Assembly: GCF_025847235.1 (NCBI RefSeq)
Contig: NZ_JAOZEW010000019.1
Location: forward strand, 1-64,000
Direction of reading: 5' to 3'
Length of the DNA stretch: 64,000 nt
Source: Flavobacterium shii
GTDB taxonomy: Bacteria > Bacteroidota > Bacteroidia > Flavobacteriales > Flavobacteriaceae
Shown here piece by piece: positions 36,114 to 45,487 of this stretch. How positions within the stretch are numbered: position 1 is the first letter of the stretch; every line of letters begins with the position of its first letter. The notes beneath the pieces are model-generated. The model was given only the letters and a program-made list of their open reading frames with translations. It was not told where the DNA came from and made no database searches. The translations under genes were made by a program, and so were the position numbers.

Positions 36114-36137
36114 ACACATAAAATGTATATTATGTGT
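36114..36137. promoter_or_regulatory. Inverted repeat upstream of dipeptidyl peptidase IV
   Basis: ACACATAA (36114-36121) and TTATGTGT (36130-36137) are exact reverse complements with an 8-base spacer, 48 bases before the peptidase ATG. No T-run follows, so an operator is possible. Confidence 0.35.
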
Positions 36138-36184
36138 ATTTTTTTCACTAAAATTGGGCTCTTTTTTATATTTAACTCATTTGT

Positions 36185-38353
36185 ATGAATACAAGCAAAT
36201 TTACCGCATTACTTTTATTTCTTTGTTTTACTGTTTTTGGTCAACAAAAAATCACTGTAGATGATATCTTTAATGGGACATTTCGAGCTAAAGAGATGTT
36301 TAAACTCCAGTCACTACACAACACTAATCAATATACTGTCTTAAATTTAGACAAAGCAGGCAGGAGTATGCAGATTGATTTGTACGATTTTGCTACATTA
36401 AAAAAAGGAGCAACATTGATCGATACTAAGGATCATAAAAATTTACCGATGATCGATAGTTATACTTTCGATGCATCAGAAAAAAAGATTTTGTTGGCGT
36501 GTAATTCGACTAAAATCTTCCGACACTCGTTTACAGCAGATTATTATTTATATAATATTGAGACTAAAGAATTAACTAAGCTTTTTGATTTCCAGATTCA
36601 AGAGCCGACTTTTTCTCCTGATGGACAAAAAATAGCTTACGCAAAAGAAAATGACTTATATGTTTATGATTTAGCATCGAAGAAATCGACTCAAATTACA
36701 ACCGATGGGAAGAAAAATTCGATAATCAATGGTGTTACGGATTGGGTTTATGAAGAAGAATTTGCTTTTGTCCGGGCTTTTGACTGGAGTAAAGACAGTA
36801 AAAAAGTAGCTTACATTCGTTTTGATGAAAGCATGGTTCCTGAGTTTTCAATGTCAATCTTTAAGACAGATTTGTATCCTACAATTGAGACATTCAAATA
36901 TCCGAAAGCAGGAGAGAAAAATGCAGTAGTTTCATTACATATATATGATGTAGCTGCAAATGACACAAAAGAAGTTAAGTTAGGAAATTATAACGACTTC
37001 TATATCGCAAGAATGAAGTGGACAAATGATAATAATACATTATCGGCACAGGTATTAAACCGCCATCAGGATAATTTGGACTTATTGTTTATCGATGGTA
37101 CTTCGGGAACTTCGAAAGTAGTTCTAAATGAAAAAGATAAAGCTTATGTAGATGTTACGGATAACCTAACATTCTTAAAAGATAATAGTTTTATCTGGAC
37201 AAGTGAAAAAGATGGTTTTAATCATATTTATTTATATGATAAAACAGGAAAGCTTAAAAATCAAGTTACTAAAGGGAATTGGGAAGTAACTTCATATTAC
37301 GGATTTGACGAAAAAACAAAAACTGTTTTTTATCAATCTACAGAAAATGGGTCAATCAATCGTGATATATACAGAATTGGTATTGACGGAAAAAATAAAA
37401 TACGTTTATCTAAAAACGTAGGTGTAAGTAAGGCAACCTTCAGCCCGAATTTTGAACATTATATCAATACATTCTCAACAGCTTCTCAACCTACGGTGTA
37501 TACTCTTAATGACGCCAAAACAGGAAAAGAATTACAGGTAATAGAAAATAATGATGCCTTAGCCACAAAACTAAAAGGATATGATTTGCCAACAAAGGAG
37601 TTTTTTGTTTTAAAAACTGCTAAAGGAAACGAATTGAATGCCTGGATTTTAAAACCTAAAAATTTCGATCCTGCTAAAAAGTATCCAGTTTTTATGATTC
37701 AGTACTCTGGTCCTGGTTCTCAGCAAGTGGTGAATCAATGGGGTAGTTCTAATGAATATTGGTTCGATATGCTAACACAACAAGGATATATTGTTGCTTG
37801 TGTCGATGGTAGAGGAACTGGTTTTAAAGGTGCTGATTTTAAGAAAGTAACTCAATTGCAATTAGGGAAATACGAAGTAGAAGATCAAATTGATGCTGCC
37901 AAAGTAATTGGTGCGTATCCTTATGTTGATGCTTCTAGAATTGGAATTTGGGGATGGAGTTACGGAGGTTTTATGGCTTCGAACTGTATTTTTCAAGGTA
38001 ATGATGTTTTTAAAATGGCAATTGCAGTAGCCCCAGTTACAAACTGGCGTTTTTACGATAGTGTATATACTGAAAGATATATGCAAACTCCTCAGGAGAA
38101 TCCAAGTGGTTATGATGATAACTCTCCAATTAATCATGTTGGGAAATTAAAAGGGAAATTTCTTTTGATTCATGGATCTGCGGATGATAATGTACATGTG
38201 CAAAACTCAATGCAAATGATGGAGGCTTTGATTCAGGCTGATAAGCAATTTGATTCTCAAATTTATCCAGATAAAGATCATGGTATTTATGGAGGAAAAA
38301 CAAGGATTCAGCTTTATAAGAAAATGACTAACTTTATCAAAGAGAACCTATAA
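36185..38353 (+). CDS. Dipeptidyl peptidase IV (S9B serine peptidase)
   Basis: This 722-residue exported peptidase cuts dipeptides, typically after Pro or Ala, from peptide N-termini. A signal peptide ends near residue 19 (TVFGQ). An eight-bladed propeller (about 50-480) includes the YEEEFAF segment, the double-Glu motif that holds the substrate N-terminus. The C-terminal hydrolase has the nucleophile in GWSYGG near 588-593, Asp in HGSADDNVH near 667 and His in DKDHGIYGG near 699. It is followed by three peptide transporters, 30 bases to the first, which suggests a peptide scavenging unit. Confidence 0.94.
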   Translation: MNTSKFTALLLFLCFTVFGQQKITVDDIFNGTFRAKEMFKLQSLHNTNQYTVLNLDKAGRSMQIDLYDFATLKKGATLIDTKDHKNLPMIDSYTFDASEKKILLACNSTKIFRHSFTADYYLYNIETKELTKLFDFQIQEPTFSPDGQKIAYAKENDLYVYDLASKKSTQITTDGKKNSIINGVTDWVYEEEFAFVRAFDWSKDSKKVAYIRFDESMVPEFSMSIFKTDLYPTIETFKYPKAGEKNAVVSLHIYDVAANDTKEVKLGNYNDFYIARMKWTNDNNTLSAQVLNRHQDNLDLLFIDGTSGTSKVVLNEKDKAYVDVTDNLTFLKDNSFIWTSEKDGFNHIYLYDKTGKLKNQVTKGNWEVTSYYGFDEKTKTVFYQSTENGSINRDIYRIGIDGKNKIRLSKNVGVSKATFSPNFEHYINTFSTASQPTVYTLNDAKTGKELQVIENNDALATKLKGYDLPTKEFFVLKTAKGNELNAWILKPKNFDPAKKYPVFMIQYSGPGSQQVVNQWGSSNEYWFDMLTQQGYIVACVDGRGTGFKGADFKKVTQLQLGKYEVEDQIDAAKVIGAYPYVDASRIGIWGWSYGGFMASNCIFQGNDVFKMAIAVAPVTNWRFYDSVYTERYMQTPQENPSGYDDNSPINHVGKLKGKFLLIHGSADDNVHVQNSMQMMEALIQADKQFDSQIYPDKDHGIYGGKTRIQLYKKMTNFIKENL

Positions 38354-38383
38354 TTAAAATCTAATTAAACCTAAATAAAATAA

Positions 38384-40261
38384 ATGAATAATATGGAAGA
38401 AACACAAGTAAAAACGGCGCATCCAAAAGGGCTTTGGGTATTGTTTGGAACGGAGATGTGGGAGAGATTCAATTTTTATGGCATGCGTGCCTTGTTGACT
38501 TTATTTCTTGTAAATTCATTATTAATGAAGGAAGAAGATGCTTCATTAATTTATGGAGGTTTTCTAGGTCTTTGTTACCTTACACCAATGCTAGGCGGAT
38601 TTATTGCAGATCGTTTTTTCGGGAACAGAAACTGTATTCTTCTTGGAGGTTTAATGATGGCAGTCGGGCAATTATTGCTTTTTACAAGTGCCAGCGTTTT
38701 TGGTTCTGATTTGAAGTTTGCTACAATTATAATGTATTGCGGATTGGGAGTTATCGTTTTTGGTAACGGTTTCTTTAAGCCAAATATTTCTAGTATGGTA
38801 GGAAGTTTGTATCCTAAACAAGAAAAAACAAAACTAGATACAGCTTTTACTATCTTTTACATGGGGATTAATATTGGGGCTTTTTTAGGTCAGTCTATTT
38901 GTCCATTATTAGGAGATGTTGTTGATAGAGGTGGTGTTAGAGATATTCATGCATTTAAATGGGGATTCTTGGCAGCTTCGGTAGCAATGCTTTTAGGAAC
39001 ACTTCTTTTTTATATTTTGAAAAATAAATATGTAGTGTCTCCGGAAGGAAGACCATTAGGAGGATTGCCATCTAAAAATGTAGCTGAAGATTTTGAAGAA
39101 GGAGAAGCTCAAAAAGCTAGTTTTTCTAATAAAGCTTTAATTGGTGCTGGAATTGCTTTTGTGATTTTAGGTTTCTTTTTTCACTATGTAGTGGGGCAGA
39201 ATTTAATTTATACTTTGATATATTCGAGTGGATTAGCTTTGGCAGGATTAATTATATCTGATTCCTCTTTAACAAAAATCGAAAGAGATCGTATTTTTGT
39301 TATTTATATAGTTTCGTTTTTTATAATCTTCTTTTGGGCTGCTTTCGAGCAGGCTGGATCTTCATTAACTTTTATTGCTAATAATCAAACCGACAGAAAT
39401 TTCTTTGGATGGCAAATGCCTCCTTCAATGGTTCAGATTTTCAACGGTTTATTTGTTGTCGTTCTAGCTGTTCCTTTTAGTGTATTGTGGGATTATTTAA
39501 GAGCAAAAAGCAAAGAACCAATATCGCCTGTGAAATTAGCCATAGGTTTAGTAATGATTACTGTGAGTTTCTTTATGATTGCTACTCAGGTTTCATATAT
39601 CGGAACTTCAGGTTTATTGTTGGTTAAGTGGCTTATTTTATTGTACTTTTTAAACACTTGTGCAGAGTTGTGTTTGTCTCCAATAGGATTATCATTGGTG
39701 GGTAAATTATCTCCAAAACGTTTTGCTTCTTTATTATTTGGTGTTTTCTTTTTGTCAAATGCTTCAGGTTATGCTTTAGGTGGAACTTTGGGGTCAATTT
39801 TACCTCCTACAGGTGATAAATATAAAGCAGCCGAAAAGGTAAATATTGATCTGGAATCAATCTTGGAGAATAAAACTGTTGCAAATGGAGCAGAATTATT
39901 TGCATTGGCAAAATTGCAGATAGCAAAAATTGATAAAGAAAAATCTAAAGAATTTAATTTAGATGTAGAAAAAAAGATTGAAACTATTGCTGAGATAAAG
40001 AGTCAGAAAGAATTAGCAGCAAAAACTAATATAAAATTTGTAAATAATTTCACTGCAAAAGACACAACATTTACAGTGAAAGAGTTAGAAGTTATTAAAG
40101 AGAAGAATATTGTCACAGTTTCTTATCCTAAATTTGTAGGATTTGTAATTCATAACTTATATGAGTTTTTCATGGTCTTTGTTATATTAACTGGTTTGGC
40201 AGCATTAGTCTTGTTTGCTTTGACTCCAGTTTTAAAGAGAATGATGCATGGAGTTAGATAA
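38384..40261 (+). CDS. POT-family peptide:proton symporter 1
   Basis: This 625-residue inner-membrane di-/tripeptide transporter has the POT signature EMWERFNFYGMRALL near residues 23-37 and the second POT motif GFFKPNISSMVGSLY with FTIFYMGINIGAF near 125-170. It is unusually long for the family because about 110 hydrophilic residues (about 480-590, rich in Lys and Glu) are inserted before the last helix. It follows the dipeptidyl peptidase gene by 30 bases. A hairpin separates it from the next transporter. An internal Met at codon 4 is an alternative start. Confidence 0.92.
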   Translation: MNNMEETQVKTAHPKGLWVLFGTEMWERFNFYGMRALLTLFLVNSLLMKEEDASLIYGGFLGLCYLTPMLGGFIADRFFGNRNCILLGGLMMAVGQLLLFTSASVFGSDLKFATIIMYCGLGVIVFGNGFFKPNISSMVGSLYPKQEKTKLDTAFTIFYMGINIGAFLGQSICPLLGDVVDRGGVRDIHAFKWGFLAASVAMLLGTLLFYILKNKYVVSPEGRPLGGLPSKNVAEDFEEGEAQKASFSNKALIGAGIAFVILGFFFHYVVGQNLIYTLIYSSGLALAGLIISDSSLTKIERDRIFVIYIVSFFIIFFWAAFEQAGSSLTFIANNQTDRNFFGWQMPPSMVQIFNGLFVVVLAVPFSVLWDYLRAKSKEPISPVKLAIGLVMITVSFFMIATQVSYIGTSGLLLVKWLILLYFLNTCAELCLSPIGLSLVGKLSPKRFASLLFGVFFLSNASGYALGGTLGSILPPTGDKYKAAEKVNIDLESILENKTVANGAELFALAKLQIAKIDKEKSKEFNLDVEKKIETIAEIKSQKELAAKTNIKFVNNFTAKDTTFTVKELEVIKEKNIVTVSYPKFVGFVIHNLYEFFMVFVILTGLAALVLFALTPVLKRMMHGVR

Positions 40262-40281
40262 AAAATAAAAAAATTACATTA

Positions 40282-40317
40282 AAAATTACCTACAGGTTTA
40301 GACTTGTAGGTAATTTT
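40282..40317 (+). terminator. Hairpin between POT genes 1 and 2
   Basis: Arms AAAATTACCTACA (40282-40294) and TGTAGGTAATTTT (40305-40317) form a perfect 13-bp stem ending in T bases. It may stop or reduce transcription into the second transporter gene. Confidence 0.7.
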
Positions 40318-40338
40318 AATTTTAAATAGTTTGCAGTT

Positions 40339-41997
40339 ATGTGGAAAAAACATCCGAAAGCACTTCCTTTTTTGTTTTTATCTGAAATGTGGGAGCGTTT
40401 CGGTTTTTATTTAATGATTGGGATTTTTACATTGTATTTAAAAGATGTAGAGTCTGGTTTTGCAATGACCGAAAAAGAAGCTGCCGATTTATACGGAACT
40501 TTTATCGCTTTGGTTTTTCTTACGCCTTTCATCGGTGGATTAATTGCCGATAGGTATTTGGGATATAGAAAATCTATTGTTTTTGGTGGAATTTTAATGA
40601 GTATTGGTTACTTCTTAATGGGTGTTCATGATCTTACGACGCTCTATATTGCTATGACTTTGGTAATTGTAGGTAATGGTTTTTTTAAACCGAACATTTC
40701 TACATTATTGGGTAGTTTTTATTCAGAAGAAAAGTATAAGGATAAAAAAGACGAAGGCTACAATATTTTCTATATGGGAATTAATGTAGGTGCTTTTATC
40801 TGTAATTTCTTTGGTGCTGCATTGCAAATCCTTTTAGGATGGCATTGGGCTTTTATGTCTGCAGGTGTGGGTATGCTTATAGGTGTTATTGTATTTTTAC
40901 TGGGTACAAAACATTATGTAGGGTACGATCAAAAGAAGGGAGTGCAAGAAGGAGATATGCCATTTTATAAAATTGCATTGTTTATTTTATTGCCATCTTT
41001 TGTTTTTGGAGCGATTGGTTGGTTGATAAAAGGGGTAACTTCAGATGCTAATCCGGATAGTTATATTTTTGGTTCGGATAGTACAGATGCTTTTATCTTT
41101 GCTTGTATTCCGATAATTTTCTTTTATGGATCGCTTTACTTTAAGGCCAAAATAGAAGATAAACGACCAATAGGCGCTTTGTTGGCTATTTTTGGAGTAG
41201 TTATTTTATTTTGGGCAGTCTTTAAACTCAACGGCTCGGCACTTACTACATGGGCAGATCGTTATACAGATAGAGAAGTTGTCGGAACATCCGGACAGGT
41301 TGTAGGTAAATTAAAACTGGCAAAAGAAGTTGAGTATGTAAAAGGGCCGATAGAGGTTTATGATGATCAATTTCGTTTACAAAAAGTGAATGGTGTTGTA
41401 GAAAAAGAAGTTAACTATCCGTTGTATTTTAGAAACGTTGCTCCGGATAAATTACCTGCCGAAGGAGCCAAAGTACATCTTTGGGCTACAAACTTAAGTC
41501 AGTCTATTAATCCGGCCTGGGTAATTATATTAACGCCTTTAATTGTTGCTTTCTTTTCTTTTTTGCGATCGAGAAAAAAAGAACCATCAACTCCTACGAA
41601 AATAGCTTTTGGTTTATTGATTTCGGCATTGTCAGTCTTGATTATGATTGCTGCTGTGAAAATAGGAGGGAACGGTACAGAGAAAGTTAGTGCCTGGTGG
41701 CTTGTTGCAAATTACGGAATCATAACAATAGGAGAATTATTTTTAAGTCCGATGGGATTATCGGTTGTGTCCAAATTGAGTCCTGTTAATATTACTTCCT
41801 TAATGATGGGAGGTTGGTTTTTATCAACTTCGATAGGAAATAAACTTAGTGGAGTTTTGGCTAGTATGTGGGATACTTACGATAATAAAGTCAACTTTTT
41901 TTGGGTAAATTTTGCGTTGTTAATGTTTGCAACCGTATTGATGTTTGCTTTGGTAAAACAACTCAATAAAGTGATGAAAGAAAAAGGAATCAATTAA
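40339..41997 (+). CDS. POT-family peptide:proton symporter 2
   Basis: This 552-residue transporter has SEMWERFGFYLMIGIFTLYL near residues 15-34, GNGFFKPNISTLLGSFY near 114-130 and YNIFYMGINVGAF near 143-155. A soluble insert of about 90 residues (about 300-390, WADRYTDREVVGTSGQVVGKLK...VHLWATNL) lies between helices in the second half, at a different place from the insert in transporter 1. It is followed by transporter 3 after only 14 bases. Confidence 0.92.
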   Translation: MWKKHPKALPFLFLSEMWERFGFYLMIGIFTLYLKDVESGFAMTEKEAADLYGTFIALVFLTPFIGGLIADRYLGYRKSIVFGGILMSIGYFLMGVHDLTTLYIAMTLVIVGNGFFKPNISTLLGSFYSEEKYKDKKDEGYNIFYMGINVGAFICNFFGAALQILLGWHWAFMSAGVGMLIGVIVFLLGTKHYVGYDQKKGVQEGDMPFYKIALFILLPSFVFGAIGWLIKGVTSDANPDSYIFGSDSTDAFIFACIPIIFFYGSLYFKAKIEDKRPIGALLAIFGVVILFWAVFKLNGSALTTWADRYTDREVVGTSGQVVGKLKLAKEVEYVKGPIEVYDDQFRLQKVNGVVEKEVNYPLYFRNVAPDKLPAEGAKVHLWATNLSQSINPAWVIILTPLIVAFFSFLRSRKKEPSTPTKIAFGLLISALSVLIMIAAVKIGGNGTEKVSAWWLVANYGIITIGELFLSPMGLSVVSKLSPVNITSLMMGGWFLSTSIGNKLSGVLASMWDTYDNKVNFFWVNFALLMFATVLMFALVKQLNKVMKEKGIN

Positions 41998-42011
41998 TTA
42001 TTTATATATAA

Positions 42012-43496
42012 ATGGAACAGAGTATTACTTTAGATCAAATACAAAATTTTAAAGGTAAGTACCCAAAGCAATTGTGGTATTTGTTTTTAGTAGAGATGTG
42101 GGAGCGTTTTTGCTTTTACGGAATGAGAGGTGTTTTGGCATTTTTTATGGTCGACCAATTAGGACTACTGGAAGGTAAGGCCAATTTGCAATATGGAGCC
42201 ATACAGGCATTTGTATATGCTTTTACCTTTATTGGAGGTATTTTTGCCGATAAAATTTTGGGATTTAAAAAATCATTACTTTTTGGAGGTATTGTCATGA
42301 TCATTGGAAACCTTATAATAGCTGCTTCTCCACATGATTTTTTCTATTATGGTATTACGTTGTCTATTATTGGAACTGGTTTTTTTAAGCCAAACGTTTC
42401 TTCAATGGTTGGTGAATTATATCATGAAAATGATGGGCGTAGAGATGCTGGATACGGAATGTTTTATGCAGGTATCAATATCGGTGGAATGTTGGGTGGT
42501 GCAATTCCTATTTACTTAGGTAAAAATTATTCTTGGAGCCTGTGTTTTCTTTCGGCTGCTATAGTGATGATTATTGGTGTGATTACTTTTCTTTTAACAA
42601 AAAAACATTTAGCACCTATTGGTAATTCTCCTTTAGAAAAATATACTCCTAAAAAGCGTAATACGTATGAAATCGGAGTTTACGTAGGTTCATTATTAGC
42701 GATTCCGCTTATTTACGTAATGGTTATAAATTCTGATTTCACAGAATATTTCATGTATACAATTGGTGCAGTTGCTCTTTTGTATTTCTTATACGAGTTG
42801 TTGAGAATTAAAGATCGTAAGCAGCAGTATAAATTATTAGCTGCGTTTATATTTATCTTTGGATATTTTATGTTTATGGCTATCTCTGAGCAATCTGGTG
42901 GGTCATTGTCATTGTTTGCAAAAGATAACTTATCTAGTAATTTATTGTTCTTCAATATTGATCCTAACGTAGTTAATAATAGTATAAACTCCTTATACGT
43001 AATTATTTTTAGCCCTCTAATTGGTTTGTTGTGGATATTCCTTTATAAAAGAAAAATAGAGCCTAATACAGTTGTGAAATTTGGATTTTCATTTATTCTT
43101 CTTGCGGCAGGATTCTTTATATTTTACAGTGCTCGTTTTTTTATTGATGCAAACGGTTTGAGTTCTCTTAATGTTTTTGCTCTAGGGTATTTAGTTTACA
43201 CAATTGGTGAATTATGTATTGGTCCAATCGGAATGTCGGTTATTACTAAGCTGTCTCCTAAAAGACTTTTTGGAATGATGATGGGATTGTGGTTTTTATC
43301 TAGTGCTTTTGGACAATTTGCAGCCGGTAAACTTGGGTCAGAAATGTCGAATGCAAATACAGGAACTACATTAATGTCTAAGTTAATTGCTTATACAGAT
43401 GGGTATTATCAATTGGCAATTTATTCGCTTATTGCAGGTATTGTTTTAATAGTGAGCACTCCATTGATTAAAAAATTAATGCAAGAAGTAAAATAG
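42012..43496 (+). CDS. POT-family peptide:proton symporter 3
   Basis: This 494-residue transporter of normal family length has VEMWERFCFYGMRGVLAFFMV near residues 27-47, GTGFFKPNVSSMVGELY near 121-137 and YGMFYAGINIGGMLGG near 148-163. It has no large soluble insert, unlike the two preceding paralogues. It lies 14 bases after transporter 2 and is probably co-transcribed with it. Confidence 0.93.
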   Translation: MEQSITLDQIQNFKGKYPKQLWYLFLVEMWERFCFYGMRGVLAFFMVDQLGLLEGKANLQYGAIQAFVYAFTFIGGIFADKILGFKKSLLFGGIVMIIGNLIIAASPHDFFYYGITLSIIGTGFFKPNVSSMVGELYHENDGRRDAGYGMFYAGINIGGMLGGAIPIYLGKNYSWSLCFLSAAIVMIIGVITFLLTKKHLAPIGNSPLEKYTPKKRNTYEIGVYVGSLLAIPLIYVMVINSDFTEYFMYTIGAVALLYFLYELLRIKDRKQQYKLLAAFIFIFGYFMFMAISEQSGGSLSLFAKDNLSSNLLFFNIDPNVVNNSINSLYVIIFSPLIGLLWIFLYKRKIEPNTVVKFGFSFILLAAGFFIFYSARFFIDANGLSSLNVFALGYLVYTIGELCIGPIGMSVITKLSPKRLFGMMMGLWFLSSAFGQFAAGKLGSEMSNANTGTTLMSKLIAYTDGYYQLAIYSLIAGIVLIVSTPLIKKLMQEVK

Positions 43497-43521
43497 AAAA
43501 TATTTTATAGCCGTTTTTGCT

Positions 43522-43529
43522 TAAATTTG
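43522..43529 (+). promoter_or_regulatory. -7 box of the thioredoxin-like gene
   Basis: TAAATTTG is a full match to TAnnTTTG and lies 17 bases before the ATG of the thioredoxin-fold gene, so this gene probably has its own promoter. Confidence 0.45.
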
Positions 43530-43546
43530 AAAAAAAATAAAACAAG

Positions 43547-44014
43547 ATGAAAAAGATATTTATTACATTGTTATTAGTATTAGGTTCTTTTGCGGTTCAA
43601 GCGCAAGAGCTAAAGTGGTATACAGATGTAAAAGAAGCCATTGCTGTGAGTAATAAAGAGAAAAAGCCTATGTTGTTGTTCTTTACTGGTAGCGATTGGT
43701 GTGGATGGTGTATTCGTTTACAAAGTGAAGTTTTAAAAACACCTGAGTTTAATAAATGGGCAAAAGATAATGTTGTTTTGGTGGAGTTAGATTTTCCAAG
43801 AAGAACGCCGCAAACTCCTGAGGTAAAAGCTCAGAATAATGAGTTGCAACAGGTTTTTGGAATTCAAGGTTTTCCAACGGTTTATTTTACTAAAGCTGAA
43901 AGTAAGGATGGGAAAGTTAATTTTCAAGGACTAGGTACTACAGGTTATGTAGCAGGTGGACCATCGGCATGGCTTACAGTTGCAGACGGGATTGTTAATC
44001 CGGTTAAGAAATAA
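43547..44014 (+). CDS. Secreted thioredoxin-fold protein with CGWC site
   Basis: This 155-residue periplasmic protein has a signal peptide ending near residue 20 (FAVQAQ). The thioredoxin fold of the DUF255/DsbD-gamma-like kind has the active site Cys52-Gly-Trp-Cys55 and the cis-proline Pro110 in GFPTVYF. The aromatic WCGWC form suggests a disulfide reductase or isomerase of the envelope. It is followed by a strong terminator with an IS element inserted just behind it. A paralogue without the cysteines lies beyond the IS. Confidence 0.9.
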   Translation: MKKIFITLLLVLGSFAVQAQELKWYTDVKEAIAVSNKEKKPMLLFFTGSDWCGWCIRLQSEVLKTPEFNKWAKDNVVLVELDFPRRTPQTPEVKAQNNELQQVFGIQGFPTVYFTKAESKDGKVNFQGLGTTGYVAGGPSAWLTVADGIVNPVKK

Positions 44015-44049
44015 TTAAATGTTTTAAATAGTTTAACTATTTACAAATA

Positions 44050-44085
44050 AAGAAGCTCTTTTCGTTTATACGGAAAGAGCTTCTT
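44050..44085 (+). terminator. Terminator after the CGWC thioredoxin-like gene
   Basis: Arms AAGAAGCTCTTT (44050-44061) and AAAGAGCTTCTT (44074-44085) form a perfect 12-bp stem that can extend to 15 bp with one wobble pair. The IS element begins 7 bases after the stem. Confidence 0.8.
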
Positions 44086-44126
44086 GTCGTTTTGGACTGC
44101 ACCCAAAAGTTTGGACGAATTTATAA

Positions 44127-45038
44127 TTAAATTTGATAATAATGAGCTCGATATTGTATCGGGCTCATTCCTTTTAGATTAAGTTTTATTCTGTCATTGT
44201 TGTAATAATTTATATATTCGATTATTTCCTGTTTTAATTGATTGATAGAGCTGTATTTTTTAAGATAAAACAGTTTTGATTTTAATATTCCAAAGAAGTT
44301 TTCAATAATAGCATTGTCTAGACAATTTCCTTTTCTAGACATACTTTGTTTAATTCCTTTCTGCTTTAGTAGATGCCGGTATTGTTTCATTTGGTATTGC
44401 CACCCTTGGTCCGAGTGCAGTATTAAATTAGTTTTATCTGGTATTTTTTCAAAAGACTTTTTAAGCATAGATAGAATTTGATTAAAGTTCGGGCTTTCTG
44501 ATAAATCGTAACTGATAATTTCTCCATTGAACAAATCAATTATTGGCGACAGGTATAATTTTTTTCCTGACACCTTAAATTCGGTAACGTCTGTTGCCCA
44601 TTTTTCATTAGGCATTTCAGTCTTAAAATTACGTTTTAGCACATTTGGAGCTATTTTACCTAGTTCTCCTTTGTATGATTTATATTTCTTTACCCTAATT
44701 AAACTTTTTAAACCTAAAAGTTTCATAAGACTGAACACCGTCTTATGGTTGATTAATATACCTTTATTTCTAATTTCTAAGGTAATACGCCTATAACCAA
44801 ATCGACCTTTATGTCGATGATAAATCTCTTCGATAAGTAATTTAATATACTTGTATTTATCAACTACTTGATGTTTTTTCTCATAGTAATAATAACTACT
44901 TCTTGCCATATTTGTATGCTTTAGCAAACTTGCTAAAGCATATTGATGCCTTAATTCTATTATGGCTTGCGCTTTATATTCTTGATTTCTTCGGCTTGAA
45001 CTAAGGCATTGAACTTTTTTAATAGAGCATTTTCGCAT
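44127..45038 (-). CDS. IS3-family transposase OrfB (DDE integrase domain)
   Basis: This 303-residue catalytic part of the transposase has an N-terminal HTH_21-like region (RRITLEIRNKGILINHKTVFSLMKLLGLKS) and an rve-type DDE core. The core includes ATDVTEF near residue 149, LHSDQGWQYQ near 207-216 and DNAIIENFFGILKSKLFYLK near 241-260 with the catalytic Glu. Its frame is -1 relative to orfA. Codons before A6G at 45014-45020 are probably bypassed, so the working product is an OrfAB fusion made by programmed frameshift. Confidence 0.94.
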   Translation of the reverse strand: MRKCSIKKVQCLSSSRRNQEYKAQAIIELRHQYALASLLKHTNMARSSYYYYEKKHQVVDKYKYIKLLIEEIYHRHKGRFGYRRITLEIRNKGILINHKTVFSLMKLLGLKSLIRVKKYKSYKGELGKIAPNVLKRNFKTEMPNEKWATDVTEFKVSGKKLYLSPIIDLFNGEIISYDLSESPNFNQILSMLKKSFEKIPDKTNLILHSDQGWQYQMKQYRHLLKQKGIKQSMSRKGNCLDNAIIENFFGILKSKLFYLKKYSSINQLKQEIIEYINYYNNDRIKLNLKGMSPIQYRAHYYQI

Positions 45039-45487
45039 CGCAATGATTCTATCTCTAGTAAAAGCTCTTCTTCTCTAGACAGAGGTTTGGTGGTTTTCTT
45101 TTTGGTTCTTTTGAAGTTCATAGATCTAGGTCTTCCTTTAGGTTTAAGTTCTAAGCCCAAAGTACCCTGTTCTTTGTACTTTTTTTGCCATTGAATAATA
45201 ATAGAATCACTGGGGACATTAAATTCAATACAGGCTTCTTCCAAAGATAAAGACTTATTTTTAATTGTATCTAATACATTTTGCTTAAAATCAACACTAT
45301 AAGATTGATTTTTTCTAGGTAAAAGACCTTCCTTACCTAACTTTCTATAAAATGCAATCCATCTGCTCAGATTAGAAGTTCGAATATCATTCTCTTTCGC
45401 TACTAAACAAATTGACCGATTCCTTTTTAAAACTTCTTCTACACAGCGAAGTTTAAAATCATAATTGTACTTGACTTTTCTTTCCAT
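44960..45487 (-). CDS. IS3-family transposase OrfA (DNA-binding part)
   Basis: This 175-residue protein has two helix-turn-helix segments (about 10-50 and 70-105), a basic linker (KPKGRPRSMNFKRTKKK), then a leucine-zipper-like coiled coil (about 135-160, REEELLLEIESLRCENALLKKF) used for dimerization. It overlaps orfB by 79 bases. The slippery heptamer A-AAA-AAG at 45014-45020 lies in the overlap. This is the IS150 layout. Confidence 0.94.
   Translation of the reverse strand: MERKVKYNYDFKLRCVEEVLKRNRSICLVAKENDIRTSNLSRWIAFYRKLGKEGLLPRKNQSYSVDFKQNVLDTIKNKSLSLEEACIEFNVPSDSIIIQWQKKYKEQGTLGLELKPKGRPRSMNFKRTKKKTTKPLSREEELLLEIESLRCENALLKKFNALVQAEEIKNIKRKP

Noticed and set aside
44127..45487. Broken transposase (frameshift pseudogene)
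   Set aside because: The orfA/orfB overlap with an A6G slippery site is the normal IS3-family arrangement, and all catalytic residues are present.
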